A stretch of DNA of 28,361 nucleotides, from contig CAJOCV010000007.1 of the NCBI GenBank assembly GCA_905233785.1, forward strand, positions 1-28,361. Reading direction: 5' to 3'. The stretch comes from an uncultured Oscillospiraceae bacterium. Lineage in GTDB: Bacteria; Bacillota; Clostridia; Oscillospirales; Oscillospiraceae. Of this stretch, positions 13,632 to 20,124 are shown in pieces (within the stretch, counting starts at the first letter, position 1; every line of letters starts with the position of its first letter). Below the pieces are notes generated by a model that made no database searches, was not told the origin of the DNA, and worked only from the letters and a program-made list of their open reading frames with translations. A program made the translations under genes and the position numbers.

Positions 13632-14635
13632 TATTCAACCGAAAATACGACGATGGCAAAGGGGCCGATGTGGTCAATGGTCGCGGACAATACGCCGTCG
13701 GAAACGCTGGAATCTGCAAACTGCCACACGCCGTCCACATACTCCATGAGCGCGACGAACTCGTCGTCATCAGGCGTACCGTACTTGGTCAGCTCGAGAC
13801 GGATGCGCAGATTGTACTCGATTCGGCTGGAATCCCGCGCGCTGACGAAGAAGGCGTCGCTTACGGCCACGGGCTTACCGTCAGCCGCCTCAGACAGCTC
13901 CTTGTCTTCCACGCTGATCTCGTCAAAGTGCTCGTAAAGATCCTCGTAAGCGAGTTCAAACACATCCCTGTGCACCTTGGGCAGTTCCTCGTTGTCGCGA
14001 TAAATGATAACGCGCAGATTATCGTTTACGTTCTTGCCGTTGCGGTCAACGACCTCCTGGAGCTCAGGCTGCTCATAATTTTCACGGCTGGGGTGGAAGC
14101 CCTGGTCGCCCGGCTCGTGCTCCTCATCGCCGCCCTTGCCGGAGGCGTAGATCACGATCTCGGCCAGAACCGCATTCCCCTCCTGGGTGTAGCGGACATT
14201 GCCATTATCCAGCTCAGTGTCGATAACGTTCCAGACTCCGTCGGTAAAGAGCATGGAGGCCTTGTAGTTTTCGGGCGCGGTCACCTCGATTTCAAAGGGC
14301 TGCTCGCCGTTCTCGTCGAGTTCGACAAAGCAGGTGTCATAGAGCGCAACAACGACCTCGTCACTGTCCACGTGTACGCGAGGATCGTTCCGAGCAGCCT
14401 CCTCAAAGGCTTTGAGGATCGTGGCGATGGCGTCCTCATACATCTTGAGGTTGTCTTCGGAAAGCTCTTCACGGTCGGCAAAGCTGGTGACAGTGACAAG
14501 CTCGGTCGCGTCCTCTCCCTTTGCGTCCAGGGCGGAGACCAGCTCGATGTCCTCCTGCTCCGTTTCGGCAGCGGCTGCGACAGAAAGCGACAGCAGCATC
14601 ACAAGTGCCAGCAGGCAAGACAGTGTTCTCTTCAT
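13631..14635 (-). CDS. Secreted protein with two tandem copies of an unknown domain
   Basis: This 334-aa protein has a clear signal peptide (residues 1-23, LLALVMLLSLSVAAAAE). The mature part is acidic and contains two related segments, about 46-163 and 208-333. Each runs from a DxEEL element through a helix, a VxVxDxxFV-type strand and a DGVW motif (132-135 and 301-304) to a closing hydrophobic strand (AEIVIY and AIVVFS). A charged linker (about 165-205) separates them. It lacks a sorting motif, membrane tail and catalytic motif I can recognise. It lies between the tyrosine phosphatase and LCP genes, so it may be an extracytoplasmic sensor or accessory of polysaccharide export. Function unknown. 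Confidence 0.8.
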   Translation of the reverse strand: MKRTLSCLLALVMLLSLSVAAAAETEQEDIELVSALDAKGEDATELVTVTSFADREELSEDNLKMYEDAIATILKAFEEAARNDPRVHVDSDEVVVALYDTCFVELDENGEQPFEIEVTAPENYKASMLFTDGVWNVIDTELDNGNVRYTQEGNAVLAEIVIYASGKGGDEEHEPGDQGFHPSRENYEQPELQEVVDRNGKNVNDNLRVIIYRDNEELPKVHRDVFELAYEDLYEHFDEISVEDKELSEAADGKPVAVSDAFFVSARDSSRIEYNLRIRLELTKYGTPDDDEFVALMEYVDGVWQFADSSVSDGVLSATIDHIGPFAIVVFSVE

Positions 14636-14687
14636 AATTGTCCTTCCTTTCTCAAATCAAGAAATCTTTCGGCCATGCGGCCGGGTA

Positions 14688-15410
14688 TCACGGGTTTACG
14701 TCCGCGGGCGGCTCCAGCAGTTCGCGCAACAGATGATTTCCAGTGCGGTCGATGTCGGCGAGGGTCTGCTCGCCAAGCTTCCTGCGAATCATGTCCCGCG
14801 CCTCCGCCATACGCGGTGCGCGGCTCGTATCGTTATGGCAGTCCGTGCCGAGAACGTGGATGCGCCCCTCGCGCAACAGCCGGATCGCTTTTCTGCGCGC
14901 GCGGAAGGGCAGGAAGAAATCGGCGTTGGACTGCATATAAATACCATCCTCCAGAAACGCGTCCCAGGTGGAAACGGGCTGCTGGAAATAGTAGCGCTCG
15001 ATATGGGCTAAAAGGATCGTAAACTCCCCCGAATGCGCAAGATCGCGCACCTCCTGTACCATGTGTCTGCTCCAGGCCGTGAACGGCATTTCCAGCAGGA
15101 GAAGATTTGTCCCCTCCAGGCACAGCTCGTGCAGCTGCTTCATGTGACTGATGCCGGGGTAATAGAGAACCTCGGCGCCACGGAAAATGACGGGCGCGTC
15201 CTCCGGCAGAGCCTCGCAAAGCTTTTCGTAAGCGTAGTCCCGACGGCGCAGATAGCTCTCCGGCGAACGCTCAGTCGCGTAAAAATGAGAGGTGGCGCAG
15301 ACAATCGCTACCTTTTGCTCCCGCAGGGCTTTGAGCATTCTGAGGCTCTGCTGCACGCCGGCGCTGCCGTCATCTATGCCGGGGAGGATATGGCTGTGAA
15401 AGTCGATCAT
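14688..15410 (-). CDS. cpsB: CpsB/CapC-type PHP-fold protein-tyrosine phosphatase
   Basis: This is a 240-aa metal-dependent phosphatase of the PHP family. Metal-binding motifs are MIDFHSHILPGIDDG at the N-terminus, ATSHFY, GAEVLYYP, LAHIERY in the middle and GTDCHND near the C-terminus. It removes phosphate from the tyrosine tail of the cognate CpsD-type kinase and so tunes polymer length and export (family knowledge). It overlaps the kinase gene by 4 bases (ATGA-type), as expected for a kinase/phosphatase pair. Confidence 0.92.
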   Translation of the reverse strand: MIDFHSHILPGIDDGSAGVQQSLRMLKALREQKVAIVCATSHFYATERSPESYLRRRDYAYEKLCEALPEDAPVIFRGAEVLYYPGISHMKQLHELCLEGTNLLLLEMPFTAWSRHMVQEVRDLAHSGEFTILLAHIERYYFQQPVSTWDAFLEDGIYMQSNADFFLPFRARRKAIRLLREGRIHVLGTDCHNDTSRAPRMAEARDMIRRKLGEQTLADIDRTGNHLLRELLEPPADVNP

Positions 15411-16333
15411 TCAGACGCTTTGGGATTGTTTTGATCCTGCTTGTTCAGGATGGCCTCGTGGTAGGCGGCCGCGGTCTCCTGATCCATTTTCTTGCGGGAG
15501 GAAGCGTAGCCATAGCTCGATTCATACCCGCCATAGCCGTAGCCATAGCCGTAACCGTAGCCATAGCCGTAGCCATACCTGCCGTAGCGGCTGTATTTGC
15601 CGTAGCGGCCATACTTGCCGTATCGCTTGTAGGCAGATTCACCCACCGCCACATCCGTCAGCACAAAGCCGAGGAAGTTTGCACGAACGTTCTGAATCTG
15701 ATACATGCAATCCTGCAGGGCGTGGCCCGTAGTGAAATTCTGACGCACGGCGACGATGAGGCCGTCCGTCCAGTGGGAGGCGACCAGCGCGTCGGATACG
15801 ATGTTCACCGGCGGCAGGTCAACGATAATATAATCAAAGAACCCCGACAGATGCTCCAGCGCGGTGCGCATCCGTTCCGATCCCAGCAGCTCTGAAGGAT
15901 TGGGCGGCACATCACCCGCGGCCATAATATACCAGTTGCTGTAATAGTTTGAAATTTGCAGCACCTCGCGCTCGGTGTTAAGCCCCGCGAGGAGGTTGGA
16001 TAGCCCCGGCGAGCCCATCATGGACAGCTTGGTGTGCACCGTCGGAAGACGCATATCCGCGTCAATCAGCAGCACGCGCTTGCCGGACTGCGCGATGGTG
16101 TAAGCCAGGTTTACCGCCGTAGTGGACTTGCCCTCGCTTCTCAGCGGGCTTGTGATGCCGATAATTTTGCAGGGCTTATCCTCCGGCAGCACAAACTGCA
16201 AATTGGTGCGCAGCAGCTTATAGGCCTCGGACGCGGCGAAGGTCAGCTTGTCGCAGATGGCACCGTTCAAGTTAGCGCCGCTTTTTTTGCCTGCGCCGAA
16301 GCTCTTGGCGCTTATCTTTTTCTTATCGCTCAT
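15407..16333 (-). CDS. cpsD: CpsD/CapB-type bacterial tyrosine kinase with a 17-tyrosine tail
   Basis: This is a 308-aa BY-kinase. The Walker A motif is TSPLRSEGKST (61-71), Walker A' is LLIDADMRLP (88-97) and Walker B is IIVDLPP (169-175). The activating helix EAYKLLRTNL lies at 36-45. The C-terminal autophosphorylation cluster (235-276) is unusually long: six tyrosines spaced every 3 residues (KYG/RYG units), eight every 2 residues (YG units), then three more. The kinase acts with the membrane modulator encoded just upstream, which it overlaps by 4 bases, and is reversed by the downstream phosphatase. An ordinary short tail after residue 276 ends the protein. Confidence 0.94.
   Translation of the reverse strand: MSDKKKISAKSFGAGKKSGANLNGAICDKLTFAASEAYKLLRTNLQFVLPEDKPCKIIGITSPLRSEGKSTTAVNLAYTIAQSGKRVLLIDADMRLPTVHTKLSMMGSPGLSNLLAGLNTEREVLQISNYYSNWYIMAAGDVPPNPSELLGSERMRTALEHLSGFFDYIIVDLPPVNIVSDALVASHWTDGLIVAVRQNFTTGHALQDCMYQIQNVRANFLGFVLTDVAVGESAYKRYGKYGRYGKYSRYGRYGYGYGYGYGYGYGYGGYESSYGYASSRKKMDQETAAAYHEAILNKQDQNNPKASE
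15506..15631 (-). repeat. In-frame microsatellite-like tract encoding the kinase tyrosine tail
   Basis: Between 15531 and 15579 a 6-base unit (ccgtag/ccatag on the plus strand) repeats about eight times and encodes YG dipeptides. From about 15580 to 15631 a 9-base unit encodes KYG/RYG tripeptides. Because the unit lengths are multiples of three, slippage would change the number of tyrosines without breaking the frame. Confidence 0.8.
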
Positions 16334-17151
16334 GAGGGTGTCCCTCCCTTGTCGCCGCCGGCGCTCTTTTTCTCACTGTTCTTCTGGGAGTTGCCATAGT
16401 CGCCATAGCCGTAGCCGTACTTCTTGCTGTTCTTGGCGCGCAGATCGGGGATCGAGGCGAGCACCGGACCGTCAAAGGTCTGGAGCAGGTAGTCCTCGTC
16501 ACGGATCACATCGTTTAAATAGTCCAGCAGCGCGACGATCACCGCGGCCAGCACCACACCGACCAACAGCCCGCGAGCCGCCTCCTGGAAGTAGTTCGGC
16601 GAGATGCGGGTGCGCGGGGTCACAGCGTAGTCCACAACCGCGATGGAGCAGGAGGACATGATTTCCTCGATCTTGGCAGGCAGGATCTCCGCGACCACGT
16701 TTGCGAGCATGCGCGCCTCCTCCGGGTTGCTGGACGTAACCATCACGCGGAACAGGCCAGTGGAGTTGACCGCGGCGGCGGAGACCATCCCTCGCAGCTG
16801 CTCATAGCTATAGTTGACGCCGCTGGCCTCGATGACCTGCTCCATGTTGGCGCGCGACTGCATGATAGCGACATAAGTGCTCACCAACTCCGCGGAGTTT
16901 CTGACATCGCTCGCTGAGATCCGCAGGGAGGAGGAGCCGATGCTGACGGAGTTGCTGTTGACGTAGAGCAGAACACTCGCCCGATACTGCGGCGTATCGA
17001 ACAGGCGGGAGCGCATGAAAAACGCGGCGGAAAACAGCATGCCGACAATCAAAATCAGCGCAGCGTTTTTCCAAAGCGCCTGCAAAATTTTACCTACGTC
17101 AATTTCTCTCTGATAAGGTTTATTCTTTTCTGCTGCTTGCGTAGCTTCCAT
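16330..17151 (-). CDS. Wzz/CapA-type membrane modulator of polysaccharide export, YGYGYG tail
   Basis: This is a 273-aa protein with two membrane helices (about residues 28-47 and 192-210) around an outside domain. The outside domain carries the Wzz-like opening YRASVLLYVNSNSVSIG and the region SAELVSTYVAIMQSRANMEQ. The second helix is preceded by the Pro-rich segment VTPRTRISPNYF. The cytosolic C-terminus would contact and activate the BY-kinase (family knowledge). Its tail ends with KKYGYGYGDYG (243-253), so this protein carries its own tyrosine cluster, matching the motif of the kinase. It overlaps the kinase gene by 4 bases and is second in the operon. Confidence 0.9.
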   Translation of the reverse strand: MEATQAAEKNKPYQREIDVGKILQALWKNAALILIVGMLFSAAFFMRSRLFDTPQYRASVLLYVNSNSVSIGSSSLRISASDVRNSAELVSTYVAIMQSRANMEQVIEASGVNYSYEQLRGMVSAAAVNSTGLFRVMVTSSNPEEARMLANVVAEILPAKIEEIMSSCSIAVVDYAVTPRTRISPNYFQEAARGLLVGVVLAAVIVALLDYLNDVIRDEDYLLQTFDGPVLASIPDLRAKNSKKYGYGYGDYGNSQKNSEKKSAGGDKGGTPS

Positions 17152-17175
17152 ATTCTCTCCTTCTGTGCGGGGGGA

Positions 17176-18213
17176 TCACTGATGATTCCAGTCGTTGTAT
17201 ACGGCGTTGATCTTGCCCTCCAGCTCCTCGATCTGAGCGTCCAGCTCAGCCTGCTGTCGTTCATGCTCGCGTACCAGACTGTCGCGGCTCTCGGCGGCCA
17301 GTCGGTGCGCCTCACGCGCGTCCTCGAAAGTACAGACCTTCAAAAGCTGCTGCGGCGTCTGGCTATCGGCAGCGCCGTTGATAAGGGCGGAGCCGTTGCT
17401 GACGACGGAGCTGTCCAGGATGCTCTCCCGCACGAGGTACTCGTTCCAGCTGTCAAGAAGCGCCGCAAAGCTCTCCGGCTCGTACGCATCCCACATATCT
17501 TTGATGCTGACGGTAAAGACGAGGTTCGCGCCATCCGTCAGGGTGAGCAGTTGAATATCGTTGCTGATGCCGGTGTAGTTCCATGGCATAGCGCCGGTAA
17601 ACCACAGCGCATCGACCTTGGAGATGGTTGCGGAATGCCCATCCTCGGCGTTGACGACCACGGTTTCGATCCCGGCGGCGATCAGCGTCTCGTCCATGAT
17701 TTCCGGATCGTAAGAGTTATCGGGGAAGAAGATGGCCTTCGGCATCGTGTACCCGTCGCGGGTAAACTGCTGGCTCATATAAGTGAACCAGTAGGCAAAA
17801 TTATAGCGATAGTCGAGATCAAACACCAGACAAGTGCCCCAACCGTCCATCTGCAGGCGGCTGAACTGGCTCTTGCTCAGGCAGCCGCGGCGTCCGGGGT
17901 ATTGCTGGGTGCTGACGCCGAGAACGCCGACGATGCCGTGGTCACGCATGAGAGGGTAGACATCGGTAAAAATCTCCTCGTTGAGCTGACGGAACAGGAA
18001 CTGAATCGTGCTTGGATCACGCAGCAGGGTCGTATACTCCTCATTGAGTGCCGTGCGCTGCTTCTCCAGTCGCTCCTTTTCCTGCTGGAGCGGCTCCACC
18101 TCCGCAGACAGATTCTGAATATCCCATTGTCCTATCGCATCCGCCCTGCGGACGTACATATATCCCACGCCCAGCAAACACAGAGCCAAAATGAGCAAAA
18201 TAACGCGCTTCAA
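17176..18213 (-). CDS. Membrane-anchored coiled-coil protein with a degenerate NodB-like domain
   Basis: This is a 345-aa protein starting at TTG 18213, with AGAGG 8 bases upstream. A membrane anchor (residues 3-21) is followed by a coiled coil (about 34-66). A globular region (about 75-280) includes DVYPLMRDHGIVGVLGVST, GWGTCLVFDLDY and MPKAIFFPDNSYDPEI, similar in layout to polysaccharide deacetylases of the NodB fold. A second coiled coil lies at about 295-340. The metal-binding D-D and HxxxH motifs of active NodB enzymes are not visible, so it may bind rather than cut polymer. It is the first gene of the polysaccharide-control operon. The fold assignment is tentative. Confidence 0.6.
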   Translation of the reverse strand: MKRVILLILALCLLGVGYMYVRRADAIGQWDIQNLSAEVEPLQQEKERLEKQRTALNEEYTTLLRDPSTIQFLFRQLNEEIFTDVYPLMRDHGIVGVLGVSTQQYPGRRGCLSKSQFSRLQMDGWGTCLVFDLDYRYNFAYWFTYMSQQFTRDGYTMPKAIFFPDNSYDPEIMDETLIAAGIETVVVNAEDGHSATISKVDALWFTGAMPWNYTGISNDIQLLTLTDGANLVFTVSIKDMWDAYEPESFAALLDSWNEYLVRESILDSSVVSNGSALINGAADSQTPQQLLKVCTFEDAREAHRLAAESRDSLVREHERQQAELDAQIEELEGKINAVYNDWNHQ

Positions 18214-18312
18214 GCCAATAACCTCTTTCTTTCGGGTTCTCTGCCGCCAGGCAGCGCAGTCGCGCCGCCCCCGCTCACCGTGTGAAGCATCCCCCACACA
18301 AATTCATAGTAG

Positions 18313-18341
18313 ATTTTAACAGCATGTATCGTGAAAGTCAA
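18313..18341 (-). promoter_or_regulatory. SigA-type promoter of the polysaccharide-control operon
   Basis: On the minus strand the -35 box is TTGACT (18336-18341) and the -10 box is TAAAAT (18313-18318), with exactly 17 bases between. Predicted transcription starts near 18306. The leader of about 90 bases contains a GTGTG/CACAC hairpin before the TTG start codon. Confidence 0.75.
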
Positions 18342-18384
18342 CAAGGAATTTGAAGCGCTTCTGTGTAAATCTTCCCATCCCCTC

Positions 18385-18413
18385 TTTCCTTTTACATCCG
18401 TTGCGTGTATACT
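18385..18413 (+). promoter_or_regulatory. Weak candidate promoter of the SGNH hydrolase gene
   Basis: A good -10 box TATACT (18408-18413) lies 36 bases before the start codon, with only a poor -35 (TTTCCT at 18385-18390) at 17-base spacing. It is listed because the gene stands alone on this strand and needs a promoter in this gap. Confidence 0.35.
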
Positions 18414-18448
18414 GCTCTTATCAATCGGGAGGCAGGTGCATTCTTTAT

Positions 18449-19174
18449 ATGAATCCATTATATGGCAAGAAATGGGCAGTCTGCGGGGACAGCTTTACAA
18501 ACGGGGACTTTAAGGGCGCGCCGGAAGGCGAGCCGCTGTTCACAAAGGGCGCCTTCGCGGGAAAGCGCAAAACTTACGCAAACCTGATCGCGGAGCGAAA
18601 CGGCATGATGCTGCAGCATCTGGCCGTGGGCGGCATGACGATGGCGACGCCGCGGGAGGGCGGCTTTACCAACTGCTTCTCCGGCGGACTCTACCGCCAG
18701 ATCGACGCGGACGCGGACTACATCACGCTCTGCTTCGGCATCAACGACAGCCACCACCGCCCCAAATCCACCGGGGACGACGGGGAAGTCAAGACGGGGA
18801 TCATCCCCTTCGGCAATTTGGACGACACGGACACCGGCAGCTTTTGCGGCGCATGGAACGTGGTGCTTTCGTATCTCATTGAGCATCACCCCTTTGCGCA
18901 CATCGGCATTCTCGTGTCCAACGGCTGTGAGACGGACGAGTACCGCAGGGCGGAAATCGCGATGGCGCGGAAATGGGGTGTGCCGTATCTCGACCTGAAC
19001 GGGGACGAGCGCTGCCCGGTGATGGGAAGGTCTACGAATCCCGCGATTTTGCAGTCGGTGCGTGATTTCCGCACGCGTGTATTCGCGGTGAACCCGCCGC
19101 AGAACACTCACCCCAACGCAAAAGCGCACGAATACGAGAGCGTGTTCATTGAGCATTGGCTTCGGGGGCTTTGA
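18449..19174 (+). CDS. SGNH/GDSL-family hydrolase
   Basis: This is a 241-aa soluble protein without signal peptide. Block I is WAVCGDSFTNG (nucleophile Ser, residues about 10-20), a block II-like glycine lies in HLAVGGMTM and block III is CFGINDS (about 93-99). The His of block V is in NTHPNAKAHEYESVF near the C-terminus. SGNH enzymes hydrolyse esters, often acetyl groups on sugars or lipids (family knowledge). The block V Asp usually three residues before His is a Gln here. Another acid may serve, or the enzyme may work as a Ser-His dyad. The ATG at 18449 is preferred over a TTG at 18350, because the family starts near the GDS block. It stands alone and converges on the PII/DUF1538 operon. 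Confidence 0.85.
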   Translation: MNPLYGKKWAVCGDSFTNGDFKGAPEGEPLFTKGAFAGKRKTYANLIAERNGMMLQHLAVGGMTMATPREGGFTNCFSGGLYRQIDADADYITLCFGINDSHHRPKSTGDDGEVKTGIIPFGNLDDTDTGSFCGAWNVVLSYLIEHHPFAHIGILVSNGCETDEYRRAEIAMARKWGVPYLDLNGDERCPVMGRSTNPAILQSVRDFRTRVFAVNPPQNTHPNAKAHEYESVFIEHWLRGL

Positions 19175-19415
19175 GCGGTCAGCGGTCAGTGGCCAGTGGT
19201 CAGTGGCCAGTGGCCAGTGTAGGGGTCGACGCCCTCGGCGACCCGTGCGGAACAGCTTGAAACGATGCAAAAATTCCCGGCGAAAACGTACAAATCGTAC
19301 GAATTCGCCGGGAAAAATGCTTTTTTATGGGGCTATACCGCCGGACGGCTGATAGCCGTCCCTACGAATCACTGGCCACTGACCACTGACCACTGACCAC
19401 TGATCACTGATCACT
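19173..19415. repeat. Composite element: 7-bp repeat arrays in inverted orientation around hairpins
   Basis: The left array (19173-19219) has about 6.7 copies of a 7-mer (GAGCGGT, CAGCGGT, then CAGTGGC/T) and starts within the TGA stop of the SGNH gene. The right array (19371-19415) has six copies of the complementary type (ACTGGCC, ACTGACC, ACTGATC) and contains the last codons and stop of the PII-like gene ending at 19404. Inside, GTAGGGG at 19219 and CCCTAC at 19360-19365 mark a second, inverted pair of hairpins, the right one being GGACGGCT-gat-AGCCGTCC (19343-19361). A terminator lies in the middle. Confidence 0.75.
19276..19312. terminator. Bidirectional terminator between convergent genes
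   Basis: CCCGGCGAA (19276-19284) pairs with TTCGCCGGG (19304-19312), and an inner CGTAC/GTACG stem is separated from it by a small A/A bulge. The minus-strand side is followed directly by AATTTTTG and the plus-strand side by AAAAATGCTTTTTT. It can stop both the SGNH hydrolase transcript and the PII/DUF1538 operon. Confidence 0.85.
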
Positions 19416-19739
19416 CTTCTTCTCCGGCGGCTTACTGAGCCCAAGCGCCTTGTCCACCGGCAGGGAGAAGACGATGCCCTGCCCCGCGTTATCAAGGCCC
19501 ACCGAATGATACAGCTCTTGCAGAACCTTGTCCTTGATCTCCTGCGGAACGAGCAGCAGTACGATCTCCTTCTCCGGCTGCACAGTGATCTTGAAGAGGC
19601 GCTCAGCCTCCAGCGGCGCGGTGCCGCGCCCTTTGATGATGGTGCCGCCGGCGGCGCCGGCTTTGCGCGCGGCGAACATCACATCGTCGGAGAAGCCGGC
19701 GTTGACGATGCAGAAGACGGCCTCAAATTTTGTTTCCAT
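19404..19739 (-). CDS. PII-like small regulatory protein (second of two)
   Basis: This 111-aa protein has a PII-type layout: first strand KFEAVFCIVNAGFSDDVMFA, then AARKAGAAGGTIIKGRG leading into the loop region, then EKEIVLLLVPQEIKDKVLQE and the closing GLDNAGQGIVFSLPVDKALG. The short T-loop region has no uridylylated Tyr of GlnB/GlnK, and the nucleotide-binding GDGKIF-type motif is replaced by AGQGIVF. It is therefore PII-like rather than a classical nitrogen PII protein. Its ribosome site AGGAGGAA lies inside the end of the preceding gene, one base away. The final residues SDQ and the stop codon are encoded by the 7-bp repeat array. Confidence 0.8.
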   Translation of the reverse strand: METKFEAVFCIVNAGFSDDVMFAARKAGAAGGTIIKGRGTAPLEAERLFKITVQPEKEIVLLLVPQEIKDKVLQELYHSVGLDNAGQGIVFSLPVDKALGLSKPPEKKSDQ

Positions 19740-19740
19740 A

Positions 19741-20115
19741 CTATTCCTCCTGAACCATGCGGCTGTCGTTTGCCAGAAAGCCGTAGCTGAGCTTGCCGAT
19801 CACACTCGAGAGCGGCAGCGTAAAGGCAATGCCGGTGCTGCCGTTGACGGTCTGAAAGCGCTCCTGAAGCGCCTCAAAAATCGCGTCCACACGCTCGGCC
19901 TGCACAACGGAGAAGATGATGCTGCGTTTGTTGTCCTTCAGGCCGAGAAACTCCACCAGATCGGGGCGCGCGGTGCCGATGCCCACGACGGAAAGCTGCA
20001 GATTGGCGTCGTAGCTTTGAAGAAAATCCGCAAAAAAGGTGCCCTTCCCCTTCTGTACGACAGTGACGAGCAGCATGAGCCGTTTCGGCGCGATGGATTG
20101 CTGATTGTCCGGCAT
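19741..20115 (-). CDS. PII-like small regulatory protein (first of two)
   Basis: This is a 124-aa protein with a PII-type fold signature: KRLMLLVTVVQKGKGTFFAD, GIGTARPDLVEFLGL, KRSIIFSVVQAERVDAIFEA and NGSTGIAFTLPLSSVIG. Unlike canonical PII it has a longer N-terminus, no Tyr-51-type modification site, and a GSTGIAFTLP end in place of the usual GDGKIF loop. It differs clearly from the second PII-like protein, so the pair is not a recent duplication. It begins 9 bases after the DUF1538 stop, with the ribosome site overlapping that stop codon (TGAGGTGAG). A role in gating or sensing for the membrane protein is inferred from the gene order. Confidence 0.8.
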   Translation of the reverse strand: MPDNQQSIAPKRLMLLVTVVQKGKGTFFADFLQSYDANLQLSVVGIGTARPDLVEFLGLKDNKRSIIFSVVQAERVDAIFEALQERFQTVNGSTGIAFTLPLSSVIGKLSYGFLANDSRMVQEE

Positions 20116-20124
20116 GATCTCACC

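Noticed and set aside
12549..13937. Plus-strand frame of 462 codons
   Set aside because: It begins inside a terminator hairpin and lies opposite the LCP gene, which has all family motifs.
19173..19219. CRISPR array
   Set aside because: The unit is 7 bases with no spacers and no cas genes are nearby.
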